From an uncultured Dorea sp. (GTDB lineage: Bacteria; Bacillota_A; Clostridia; Lachnospirales; Lachnospiraceae): a DNA stretch of 21,246 bases. This document shows positions 5,715-13,452 of this stretch, piece after piece. The translations under genes and the position numbers were made by a program. Below the pieces are notes generated by a model that was given only the letters and a program-made list of their open reading frames with translations, did not search any database and had not been told where the DNA came from. Numbering within the stretch: the stretch's first letter is position 1; each line of letters opens with the position of its first letter. The stretch covers positions 56,829-78,074 of the forward strand of contig CAJTRO010000013.1 of assembly GCA_910579015.1 (NCBI GenBank). Reading direction: 5' to 3'.

Positions 5715-7802
5715 TTATTCCGCCACATCCTTCATGCTGAATGACATGCGTCCCATCTTATCTTTTCCAAGACATACGACCTTCACAACATCTCCCAGAG
5801 TCAGCACATCCTCTACCTGACGGATCCTCTCCTTGGAGATCTTGGAGATGTGCACCATTCCTTCCTTGCCAGGAGCGAACTCTACGAATGCCCCGAACTC
5901 CTTAATGCTGACAACCTTGCCTTCCAGTACCTGTCCGGCCTCAAAATCCGTAACGATGATATAGATCAGCTTCTGCGCCTCTTCCATGCTCTTCGCATCC
6001 GTACCGCAGATGGATACAGAACCATCATCCGTAATATCAATCTTCACACCGGTCTGGTCAATGATCGCATTGATCGTCTTGCCCCTCTGTCCAACCACAT
6101 CTCCGATCTTCTGCGGATCGATCTGCATCTGGATGATCTTCGGTGCGTATGGTCCCACCTCCGGCCTTGGCTCTGAGATCGCCTTATCCATTACTTCATC
6201 CAGTATATAGGTTCTCGCCTTCTTCGTTGCGGCAATCGCCTCCTCGATAATCGGCCTTGTCAGTCCGTGGATCTTGATATCCATCTGGATTGCCGTGATT
6301 CCCTTGTGCGTTCCCGCAACCTTGAAGTCCATATCGCCAAAGAAATCCTCAAGCCCCTGAATATCTGTCAGTACCAGATAATCCTCATCCGTATCACCTG
6401 TCACCAGTCCTGCGGAAATCCCTGCAACCGCGGCTCTGATCGGCACGCCTGCCGTCATCAACGACATTGAAGACGCACAGATACTCGCCTGAGAAGTAGA
6501 ACCATTAGATTCAAAAGTCTCAGATACGGTACGGATCGCATACGGGAACTCCGCCTCTGACGGAAGCACCGGAACCAGCGCCCTCTCTGCAAGCGCCCCG
6601 TGTCCGATCTCACGCCTTCCCGGACCTCTTGAAGGTCTGGTCTCGCCTACGGAATAGGACGGGAAATTATAATGATGCATATAACGCTTGGAGGTCTCCG
6701 CCTCGTCAAGTCCGTCAAGCCTCTGTGCCTCTGCAAGCGGAGCCAGCGTGGTCACCGTACAGATCTGAGTCTGTCCACGTGTGAACATCGCCGAACCATG
6801 CACCCTCGGGATCAGGTCGATCTCTGCCGCAAGCGGTCTGATCTGGTCAATCGCTCTTCCATCCGGACGCTTGTGATCCTTAAGGATCATCTTGCGTACC
6901 GTCTTCTTCTGATACTGGTATACAGCCTCGCCAAGCACTGCGAGCCACTCTTCCTTCTCTGCGAATGCTTCCTCAAGCTTCTCTGTGATCTGACGGATGT
7001 TCTCCTCTCTCACCTGCTTTTCATCTGTGAATACAGCCTCTTCCATTGCCTTTGGCGGAACAATCTCACGGATTGCTGCGAACAGTTCCTCCGGAATTGC
7101 ACAGCTCTCATAGGAATGCTTCTGCTTCCCGCACTCTGCAACGATCGTATCAATAAAGGCAATTACCTTCTGGTTCATCTCATGGGCGGCAAAGATCGCG
7201 TCGATCATCTTGTCCTCCGGCACCTCATTGGCTCCGGCTTCGATCATAATAACCTTCTCCCTGGTAGAAGCCACCGTCAGCGTAAGATCGGAAACCTCCT
7301 TCTGCGCCGCCGTAGGATTGAAAACGAATCCCCCTTCAACCAGTCCCACCTGAGTAGTAGAGATCGGCCCGTCAAACGGGATATCAGAGATGCTGGCCGC
7401 GATCGCGGCACCAAGCATCGCGGTAAGCTCCGGAGAGCAGTCCTGATCTACAGACAGCACCAGATTCTCAAGCGTCACATCATTCCGGTAATCCTTAGGA
7501 AACAGCGGACGCATCGGCCGGTCAATGACGCGGCAGGTAAGGATCGCATTCTCAGAAGCCTTTCCTTCTCTCTTATTGAACCCTCCCGGTATCTTTCCGA
7601 CAGAGTACAGGCGCTCATTATACTCAACGCTCAGCGGGAAGAAATCAATCCCCTCCCTTGGCTTCTCGGAAGCCGTCGCCGTACACAGTACGGTGGTCTC
7701 TCCATAGTGCATCAATACGGCGCCGTTCGCCTGCTTCGCCACTCTGTCAACATCCACGCAGAGAGGTCTTCCTGCTAATTCCATCTCAAATTTTTTGTAC
7801 AT
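5715..7802 (-). CDS. pnp: Polyribonucleotide nucleotidyltransferase (PNPase)
   Basis: A 695-residue 3'-5' exoribonuclease that uses phosphate to degrade RNA and releases nucleoside diphosphates. The order is two RNase PH-like domains (about 1-230 and 310-540) joined by a helical linker, then a KH domain (VVGQRGKTI at 569-577) and an S1 domain (about 622-691). The phosphate-binding STS (435-437) and the acidic LEDFFGDMDF segment, with D486, D490 and D492, match the catalytic site of characterised PNPases. The length is close to the usual 700. The ATG at 7802 has AAGGAG about 7 bases upstream. It has its own promoter, a long leader hairpin suggesting autoregulation, and a strong terminator. Confidence 0.98.
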   Translation of the reverse strand: MYKKFEMELAGRPLCVDVDRVAKQANGAVLMHYGETTVLCTATASEKPREGIDFFPLSVEYNERLYSVGKIPGGFNKREGKASENAILTCRVIDRPMRPLFPKDYRNDVTLENLVLSVDQDCSPELTAMLGAAIAASISDIPFDGPISTTQVGLVEGGFVFNPTAAQKEVSDLTLTVASTREKVIMIEAGANEVPEDKMIDAIFAAHEMNQKVIAFIDTIVAECGKQKHSYESCAIPEELFAAIREIVPPKAMEEAVFTDEKQVREENIRQITEKLEEAFAEKEEWLAVLGEAVYQYQKKTVRKMILKDHKRPDGRAIDQIRPLAAEIDLIPRVHGSAMFTRGQTQICTVTTLAPLAEAQRLDGLDEAETSKRYMHHYNFPSYSVGETRPSRGPGRREIGHGALAERALVPVLPSEAEFPYAIRTVSETFESNGSTSQASICASSMSLMTAGVPIRAAVAGISAGLVTGDTDEDYLVLTDIQGLEDFFGDMDFKVAGTHKGITAIQMDIKIHGLTRPIIEEAIAATKKARTYILDEVMDKAISEPRPEVGPYAPKIIQMQIDPQKIGDVVGQRGKTINAIIDQTGVKIDITDDGSVSICGTDAKSMEEAQKLIYIIVTDFEAGQVLEGKVVSIKEFGAFVEFAPGKEGMVHISKISKERIRQVEDVLTLGDVVKVVCLGKDKMGRMSFSMKDVAE

Positions 7803-7830
7803 GTTCTTCTCCTTTTATTCAGACATTTTC

Positions 7831-7934
7831 TGTGGGCAGGAGCTGCCGAAACTACTGAAAAACATACTTTCCTCAAAATCCGAGAACAGAAAATACGCTT
7901 TTCAGTGGTCTCGGGCCAGATTCGCCTACCCACA
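7831..7934 (-). promoter_or_regulatory. Long hairpin in the pnp 5' leader
   Basis: The transcript folds back on itself. An outer 10-bp stem (7925-7934 with 7831-7840, one G-U) encloses a 21-position stem (7894-7914 with 7846-7866: 17 Watson-Crick pairs, 3 G-U, one C-A mismatch), with 5- and 10-base interior strands between them. Further pairs are possible inside the 27-base loop. The outer stem begins within a few bases of the predicted transcription start and ends before the pnp ribosome binding site. In Escherichia coli a comparable pnp leader stem is cut by RNase III and mediates PNPase autoregulation; the same role here is inference. Confidence 0.75.
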
Positions 7935-7943
7935 ACTTTATGT

Positions 7944-7949
7944 ATTATA
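7944..7949 (-). promoter_or_regulatory. -10 element of the pnp promoter
   Basis: A perfect TATAAT on the minus strand lies about 145 bases before the pnp start, between the rpsO terminator and the pnp leader hairpin. The -35 region is weak, with no clear TTGACA-like hexamer at 16-18 bases. Transcription would start near 7937, right at the foot of the hairpin. Confidence 0.65.
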
Positions 7950-7994
7950 ACACACAACCCTGTAATCTGCCATAACAAAAACATAAATTTTTCT

Positions 7995-8039
7995 ATAAAT
8001 AAAGAGGGACACAGTAAGCCTGACGCCATACTGTGCCCC
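7995..8039 (-). terminator. Terminator of rpsO
   Basis: On the minus strand GGGGCACAGTA (8029-8039) pairs with TACTGTGTCCC (8006-8016) as an 11-bp stem with one G-U, closing a 12-base loop. T-rich sequence (TCTTTATTTAT) follows. It lies just after the rpsO stop. Confidence 0.85.
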
Positions 8040-8045
8040 TGCCTG

Positions 8046-8312
8046 TTATTTCCTCAGTCCCAATCTCTCGATCAGTGTACGGTATCTCTCGATATCCGTC
8101 TTCTTAAGATATGCAAGCAGACCTCTTCTCTGTCCTACCATCTTCAGAAGTCCTCTTCTGGAATGATGATCTTTTGGATTGCTCTTGAAATGCTCTGTCA
8201 GGTCATTGATCCTTGCTGTCAGAATCGCGATCTGAACCTCCGGTGAACCTGTGTCTCCGGCTGTTCTACCATAATCTGCTACAATCTGCTCTTTCTGTTC
8301 CTTTGAAATCAT
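8046..8312 (-). CDS. rpsO: 30S ribosomal protein S15
   Basis: An 88-residue protein of the standard S15 length. Conserved S15 sequence is visible throughout: GDTGSPEVQIAILTARI, then LTEHFKSNPKDHHSRRGL, then VGQRRGLLAYLKK. S15 binds the 16S rRNA central domain early in 30S assembly. The ATG at 8312 follows GGAGG with good spacing. It is its own transcription unit (promoter 8430-8458, terminator 7995-8039), followed by pnp in the order rpsO-pnp that is conserved across many bacteria. Confidence 0.98.
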   Translation of the reverse strand: MISKEQKEQIVADYGRTAGDTGSPEVQIAILTARINDLTEHFKSNPKDHHSRRGLLKMVGQRRGLLAYLKKTDIERYRTLIERLGLRK

Positions 8313-8335
8313 GTTCTGTTCCTCCTTAAACTTAT

Positions 8336-8406
8336 TATGCGGTTTCTCGTATCCGCATATTCATCAGCGCCAGATATTAAGTAACGGTTGGAGTCTCCAT
8401 TTACCG
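8336..8406 (-). promoter_or_regulatory. Structured rpsO leader, candidate S15 autoregulatory element
   Basis: The leader of about 110 nt holds two hairpins: CGGT-AAA-TGGA/TCCA-ACCG at 8385-8406 and TATGCGG/CCGCATA with a 10-base loop at 8336-8359, the second about 10 bases before the Shine-Dalgarno sequence. S15 represses its own mRNA through leader structure in several bacteria, with unrelated folds in different lineages. Assignment here is inference from position and structure. Confidence 0.45.
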
Positions 8407-8429
8407 AACATCGGCTCTTACATCGAGAA

Positions 8430-8458
8430 AGTATAACACACTCCCGGCTGTATGTAAA
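8430..8458 (-). promoter_or_regulatory. Sigma-A-type promoter of rpsO
   Basis: TTTACA (8453-8458) and TATACT (8430-8435) on the minus strand are spaced by 17 bases. Transcription would start near 8423. The promoter lies just after the stop of the phosphate transporter gene, with no terminator visible between, so rpsO may also receive read-through. Confidence 0.85.
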
Positions 8459-8473
8459 GAAAAATTTCCTCTC

Positions 8474-10129
8474 CTACTCGTCATCATCGTCTTCAACCGT
8501 CACCGCCGGCTCCGGCTCTAAGATGGCAAACGCAATGTTCGTCGCATGGTCGCCCACACGCTCCAGTCCAGATACCGTATCCGAGAACATCATCCCCGCC
8601 TCCGGCGTGCATTTGTTCTTCGTCAGACGCTTGACATGGGCATTCTGCAACTTCTTCTCCATCGCATCAATCTCATCCTCAAGCTGCAAGATCTCCCGCA
8701 TATGTTCATAGTTCCGGTTTCTGAACGTCTCAAGGGAATACTCCAGGATCTTCACCGTCTTCTCGTTCATCTCTTTGAGCTGGCGCAGCGCCTTCTCACT
8801 GAATTCCACGCCGTGTTCTATCCTTGCCTTGGCAGAATCAGCAAAATTCTCCGCATGGTCTCCGATACGCTCGATATCGTTGACCACATGAAACAGGCCC
8901 CCGATCAGCCTCTCGTCTGCCAGAGGCAGTACAAGCGCATTTGCCCGGACCAGATAATCCGTGATCTTACGGCTCATGAAATCTATATATGCCTCCCGTT
9001 TGTATACCTCTTCAATCTTCTCTTCATCCGGATTACACAGAACCTCCATGGCGTCCTGTAGATTCATCGACGCAACCTTGCCCATGTGTACGATCTCCCG
9101 GATTCCGTCGAGCACCGCTGTCGTCGAGGACAGAATCCTGCCGCTGCCGATAAAGAGGAGCTCATATGCATCCTCCTGCGTCTGATCCTCACCCGGCACG
9201 ATCTTGTAGGTGGCCTTCACGATCCAGCCCATGAACGGAAACAGCATCGCAACTTCGAAGATCTTCATCAGAGAATGTACATTCGCAACCGCCCTCGCAA
9301 GATCGCCTCCTGATATATGGAGCATCATATCTGTAAACGGACGAAGTGCGATCAGCAGTATCACAAGCATGATCGCCGATCCGACCACGTTAAACAGGAA
9401 ATGTATCAGCGCCGCCCTCTTTGCGTCCTTATTTCCGCCAAGGCTCGCCACAAGCGCCGACACGCAGGCCCCCATATTACATCCCAGGATCATGAACGGA
9501 CAGATCGCAAATTCCAGAAGCCCTTGGGATACCATCAGCAGGATGATCCCCACCGTGGCAGACGAGCTCTGGAGCACCGCCGTGATCACAAGCCCTGTCA
9601 GTATCGCGGCAACCGGGTTCGTCAGCGACGACAGGAATCCCAATATCTGCGGAGAATCCTTGACAGCCTTCATGCTGTCTCCCATAATGCTGAGTCCCAT
9701 GAACAATATACCGAAACCTAATATGACTTCCCCGATCTTCTTGACGTTCTGCTCCTTGCAGAACATTACCATGACAACTCCTATGATCACTACCAGCGGC
9801 GCGATATCCGACAGATTAAACGCGATCAACTGCCCTGTTATCGTCGTGCCGATATTGGCTCCCAGAATCACACCCGATGCCTGCATCAGATTCATAAGTC
9901 CCGAATTCACAAAACTGACTACCATCACAGTCGTCGCATTGGAAGACTGGATGATTGCGGTGAATATAATACCTACCAGCATACCGATGAATCTGTTCTT
10001 GGTAAAAAACTCCAGTATGCTGCGCATCTTGGCGCCTGCCGCTTTCTCAAGCCCCTCACTCATCAGCTTCATGCCATACAGGAAAAAACCCAGTCCTCCC
10101 AGCAGCATAAATATTGTCGTGATCCTCAT
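8474..10129 (-). CDS. Na+/phosphate cotransporter family protein with C-terminal PhoU-like domain
   Basis: A 551-residue membrane protein of the NptA/PNaS family, which imports inorganic phosphate with sodium. Residues 1-310 hold the hydrophobic core, with the two inverted-repeat signature motifs QSSNATT (61-67) and QSSSAT (187-192). From about 330 the protein is soluble and helical, like PhoU, and it ends in a short acidic tail (EDDDDE). The ATG at 10129 follows AGGAG that overlaps the ribF stop region, only 12 bases away, so it belongs to the translation operon. Placement between ribF and rpsO is unusual compared with Bacillus. Substrate is inferred from family. Confidence 0.93.
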   Translation of the reverse strand: MRITTIFMLLGGLGFFLYGMKLMSEGLEKAAGAKMRSILEFFTKNRFIGMLVGIIFTAIIQSSNATTVMVVSFVNSGLMNLMQASGVILGANIGTTITGQLIAFNLSDIAPLVVIIGVVMVMFCKEQNVKKIGEVILGFGILFMGLSIMGDSMKAVKDSPQILGFLSSLTNPVAAILTGLVITAVLQSSSATVGIILLMVSQGLLEFAICPFMILGCNMGACVSALVASLGGNKDAKRAALIHFLFNVVGSAIMLVILLIALRPFTDMMLHISGGDLARAVANVHSLMKIFEVAMLFPFMGWIVKATYKIVPGEDQTQEDAYELLFIGSGRILSSTTAVLDGIREIVHMGKVASMNLQDAMEVLCNPDEEKIEEVYKREAYIDFMSRKITDYLVRANALVLPLADERLIGGLFHVVNDIERIGDHAENFADSAKARIEHGVEFSEKALRQLKEMNEKTVKILEYSLETFRNRNYEHMREILQLEDEIDAMEKKLQNAHVKRLTKNKCTPEAGMMFSDTVSGLERVGDHATNIAFAILEPEPAVTVEDDDDE

Positions 10130-10141
10130 TCGTACTCTCCT

Positions 10142-11068
10142 TTACTCATCAACTATAAAGAAACGTCTTCCGTATTCGATATCCTGGTCAATGCAGGCTT
10201 TCAGCCGGCCTACGCTCTCAAACTTCTGCTCCGGCCTCCTGAATTCCAGAAGCCTGACCGATACGGTCTTTTCGTATGCATCACCGTCATAATCGAATAA
10301 AAAGCTTTCGATCAGCACCCGCTCATCTTCGCTCACTGTCGGCTTCACACCCACATTCGAGATTGCGTGAAACCACCGGCCGTCCACCAGAACCTCGCTG
10401 ACATACACGCCCCGCGGAGGAACGATCTTCTCCTTCGGCCATGCCACGTTAAGCGTCGGAAATCCTAATGTCCTTCCAAGCCTTTTTCCATGTTCTACCT
10501 GTCCGGTAATCCCATAGGCATACCCCAGAAGCTGTGACGCAAGCTTTACGTCCCCCTGACGCAGGACTTCCTTGATATAGCTGCTGCTGATCACACGCCC
10601 GCCATACCGCTCCTTCTCGATCACGATCAGCCGATATCCATACCGGCTCTCATACTGCTTAAGCATCCGGATATCCCCCTGCTTCTCGTATCCAAACTGA
10701 AAATCCGTCCCTACCACAACATACCTTGCATGGAACAGGCCTTTGATAATGTCCCTGATAAAATCCTCTGCATGGATCCGGCTGAATTCCTGGTCAAACG
10801 GCCATTCCAACAGAACATCCGCCTTCCCGGCAAGATGTGCGCACCGTTCATTTCCATCCATCAGCATCTGAACCGGCCGGCCGGCGCCCGCCCACAGGGA
10901 GCGCATATCGAATGCACACACAATACTGTCGATCCCTTCCCTGCTGCCAAGCTCCTGCACCTTTTCCACCAGCTTCTGGTGTCCCCTGTGCAAACCGTCA
11001 AATTTTCCGAAGGTAACAGCCGATTCTCTGCCGCCCTCATAATCATCCGGTCTGTTGATATATCGCAT
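10142..11068 (-). CDS. ribF: Bifunctional riboflavin kinase/FAD synthetase
   Basis: A 308-residue enzyme that phosphorylates riboflavin to FMN and adenylylates FMN to FAD. The N-terminal nucleotidyltransferase domain shows FGKFDGLHRGH (20-30), with the HxGH motif, and an SSSYIKE segment in the position of the family's ISSTxIR motif. The C-terminal kinase domain shows GKRLGRTLGFPTLN and then PPRGVY. The ATG at 11068 follows GAGGG by about 7 bases. It lies 64 bases after truB, an order (truB-ribF) that is widely conserved. Confidence 0.96.
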   Translation of the reverse strand: MRYINRPDDYEGGRESAVTFGKFDGLHRGHQKLVEKVQELGSREGIDSIVCAFDMRSLWAGAGRPVQMLMDGNERCAHLAGKADVLLEWPFDQEFSRIHAEDFIRDIIKGLFHARYVVVGTDFQFGYEKQGDIRMLKQYESRYGYRLIVIEKERYGGRVISSSYIKEVLRQGDVKLASQLLGYAYGITGQVEHGKRLGRTLGFPTLNVAWPKEKIVPPRGVYVSEVLVDGRWFHAISNVGVKPTVSEDERVLIESFLFDYDGDAYEKTVSVRLLEFRRPEQKFESVGRLKACIDQDIEYGRRFFIVDE

Positions 11069-11132
11069 ATTCTTCCCTCTGTCTTTTCCCTGTCCCTTTC
11101 ATAAATGCCGGCTCTCTGCGGTATAAAGCCCC

Positions 11133-12032
11133 CTATAACATAGGATAGAACATCTTCAGGACATGGTACTCCTTCTTCTCTTTCTGCCATCTGTAGACTG
11201 CTATAAACTGCCCGGATTCGTCATAAACTCTCACGGGATTCTCATTATCCATACAGGAAAGCGCCTCTCTGGGCAGAGGATTCCCGTTCTTCACGAGCGC
11301 ATCCCACTTCTTTCCCGCCGCCGCCTTTTCATATTCCCCAAACATCTCATCCACGGGGATCACCGCCCTCATAAGGCTCTCATCCTCCCGCATACGGGCA
11401 ATCTCGTTCAGCCTCAGACTATCTTCTATCACAAATCTTCCCGACTGCGTGCGGATCAGCTCCTCCATGCATCCCCCGCAGCCAAGCCTCTTGCCGATAT
11501 CAAAACACAAGGTCCGGATATAGGTCCCTTTCGAACACCGTACCCTCATGCGCACTCTCGGGAGACAGACCTCAAGGAGCCCGATCTCATAGATCCTTAC
11601 GGTTCTGGCTTTACGCTCTACCTCTTTTCCTTCCCTTGCAAGCTCATACAGCTTCTTTCCATTAACCTTAAGAGCAGAATACATGGGCGGAACCTGGGCA
11701 TATTCTCCGATAAAGCCTTCGACTGCCTCTCTTACTTCTGCCTCGCACAGTCCGCCGGTATCTCTGGTCTCTGTCACTCTTCCGCTGATATCCTGCGTAT
11801 CCGTCGTACAGCCGAGAAGCAGGACAGTTTCATACGTCTTATCCTTGTCGGTAAGCATATCACACAGCTTTGTCGCCCGCCCAAGACACACCGGCAGCAC
11901 TCCTTCTGCGTCCGGATCCAGCGTTCCCGTGTGGCCGATCTTCTTCTGCCCCGTGATCTTCCTGAGCTTTGCCACAACATCATGGGATGTGAAGCCCTTC
12001 TCCTTATACACATTCAAAACACCATGTATCAT
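11133..12032 (-). CDS. truB: tRNA pseudouridine(55) synthase
   Basis: A 299-residue enzyme that converts U55 in the T-loop of tRNAs to pseudouridine. The catalytic motif GHTGTLDPDAEGVLP (33-47) places the nucleophilic aspartate at D39. Further TruB blocks are present: PPMYSALKVNGKKLYELAREG and CSKGTYIRTL. The C-terminal part ends in a small PUA-like region. The ATG at 12032 has GGAG about 6 bases upstream. The gene follows the DHH gene by 15 bases. Confidence 0.97.
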   Translation of the reverse strand: MIHGVLNVYKEKGFTSHDVVAKLRKITGQKKIGHTGTLDPDAEGVLPVCLGRATKLCDMLTDKDKTYETVLLLGCTTDTQDISGRVTETRDTGGLCEAEVREAVEGFIGEYAQVPPMYSALKVNGKKLYELAREGKEVERKARTVRIYEIGLLEVCLPRVRMRVRCSKGTYIRTLCFDIGKRLGCGGCMEELIRTQSGRFVIEDSLRLNEIARMREDESLMRAVIPVDEMFGEYEKAAAGKKWDALVKNGNPLPREALSCMDNENPVRVYDESGQFIAVYRWQKEKKEYHVLKMFYPML

Positions 12033-12047
12033 ATGTATCTCCCGCCT

Positions 12048-12998
12048 CTATACTTCGTCTAACTGCGCCTCGATCTGTCCCGAGAGATTATTGATCACAT
12101 CATAACAGGTTCCGGCCATGGTAAGCCCCGCGGCCCTCTTATGACCGCCGCCGCCAAAGTAACCGGCGACCTTGCAGACATCTACATTCTCCTTGGAACG
12201 AAGGCTGACCTTATAGACGTTCTTCTCCAGCTCATACATGAAGATCGCAACCTCCACTCCCTTGGTAAGCCTGAGCTGGCTTACGATCCCCTCTAAGTCC
12301 TTGGGCACAACCCCGTAGAAATCCATCGTCTTCTTCGTGATATAAGTGGCGATACACTTCTTATCCATGAACAGTATACTCTCAAGCAGCGCCCTTCCAA
12401 GAATCTGGTTCTGCGCATAGGTCTTCTCATAGAAGGTTTCCTGGATGATCCTCGGCCCGTCTATCCCCTTCTCCAGAAGCTTTGCCGCCATACGGAAGGT
12501 AGACGGCTCTGCACAGGAATACTGGAATACGCCGGTATCATGCACAATCCCAAGATACAGAGCCTCCGCCGTCTGGGGTGATATCTTCTCCTCGTCAAGA
12601 AGCTGATACACCAGCTCGCAAGTAGAGCTTGCATCCGGGACAACATAACTGTCCGAAGCAAATCCCTTGTTACTGATATGATGATCGATGCAGAAGGTTC
12701 TCTTCGCCCGGTCGAACAACGGCGCCGAGAAACCAAGCCGTCCCTTATCCCCGCAATCCAGGCAGATGAACAAGTCATAGGTTACATCCGCCGGGATCTC
12801 ATGGCGGATCACATCCGCCGGCTTAAGGAAATGAAATGAATCCGGGATCTCCTCCAGATATACGTCCGCCTTCTTATCCTTGTAGTTGTCTTTGATATAC
12901 TGATACAATCCTATACAGGATCCCACACAGTCTCCATCTGGGCGTATATGACCGCCGATCGCGATCGTCACAGCATCTTTCAGCATCTTATTCAGCAT
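12048..12998 (-). CDS. nrnA: DHH/DHHA1 phosphoesterase (NrnA-like oligoribonuclease/pAp phosphatase)
   Basis: A 316-residue manganese-type phosphoesterase. The first metal motif reads GHIRPDGDCVGS near the N-terminus, followed by the CLDCGD region, the DHH motif (CIDHHISNKG), and the C-terminal DHHA1 glycine motif GGGGHKRAAG. NrnA proteins degrade 2-5 nt RNA and dephosphorylate pAp; exact substrate preference cannot be read from sequence. I chose the ATG at 12998, with AAAGGTG 6 bases upstream, which makes it overlap the rbfA stop by 11 bases; GTG 13007 and ATG 13004 are alternatives. In Clostridia this gene commonly sits between rbfA and truB. Confidence 0.9.
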   Translation of the reverse strand: MLNKMLKDAVTIAIGGHIRPDGDCVGSCIGLYQYIKDNYKDKKADVYLEEIPDSFHFLKPADVIRHEIPADVTYDLFICLDCGDKGRLGFSAPLFDRAKRTFCIDHHISNKGFASDSYVVPDASSTCELVYQLLDEEKISPQTAEALYLGIVHDTGVFQYSCAEPSTFRMAAKLLEKGIDGPRIIQETFYEKTYAQNQILGRALLESILFMDKKCIATYITKKTMDFYGVVPKDLEGIVSQLRLTKGVEVAIFMYELEKNVYKVSLRSKENVDVCKVAGYFGGGGHKRAAGLTMAGTCYDVINNLSGQIEAQLDEV

Positions 12999-13368
12999 CT
13001 GCATCACCTTTCGATATCATATTCTTAGTTACTTCGTCTATCTTCTTAGACATGTTGACTCCATACTCGATGGACTGGTCGAGCACAAACCGGATCTGCG
13101 GCGTATTGCGCATATTCAATGTATGCGCAAGCTCCCGCCGGATATACCCTTCTGCACTCTCAAGTCCCTTGATGGTCTCCTCCTGCGCCGACGCGTCCCC
13201 AAGCACACTGATATATGCCTTACAGGTCTTCAAATCCGGCGCCACCTCCGCCGCCACCACGGAAGTCCATGGTGCGACGCGGGGATCCTTCATATTTCTT
13301 ACAATATTACTGAGCTCCCGCTGTACTTCGGTATTGACTCTGGTATTCTTGATACTTCTCTTTCTCAT
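12988..13368 (-). CDS. rbfA: Ribosome-binding factor A
   Basis: A 126-residue KH-type 30S maturation factor needed for 16S 5'-end processing and cold growth in studied bacteria. Visible family sequence: NTEVQRELSNIVRNMKDPRV, then LKTCKAYISVLGD, a helix containing RRELAHTLNMRNTPQIRFVLDQSIEYG, and a short charged tail. The ATG at 13368 (MRKRSIKN) has GAGGAG 10 bases upstream; in-frame starts at 13386 and 13404 are weaker. It follows infB by about 84 bases and overlaps the DHH gene. Confidence 0.95.
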   Translation of the reverse strand: MRKRSIKNTRVNTEVQRELSNIVRNMKDPRVAPWTSVVAAEVAPDLKTCKAYISVLGDASAQEETIKGLESAEGYIRRELAHTLNMRNTPQIRFVLDQSIEYGVNMSKKIDEVTKNMISKGDADAE

Positions 13369-13452
13369 ACTTATATTACTCCTCATCTGACAGCCGTCCT
13401 GCATGATTGGCCGTCTCTTCCACTGTCTTCACCAAACGGGATTTTCTCTTAT

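Noticed and set aside
6672..7778. 368-codon plus-strand frame opposite pnp
   Set aside because: Antisense shadow of PNPase; composition is Leu/Arg/His-rich with no domain.
9210..10292. 360-codon plus-strand frame opposite the phosphate transporter
   Set aside because: Antisense shadow of a membrane protein, covering the ribF boundary, with no family motifs.
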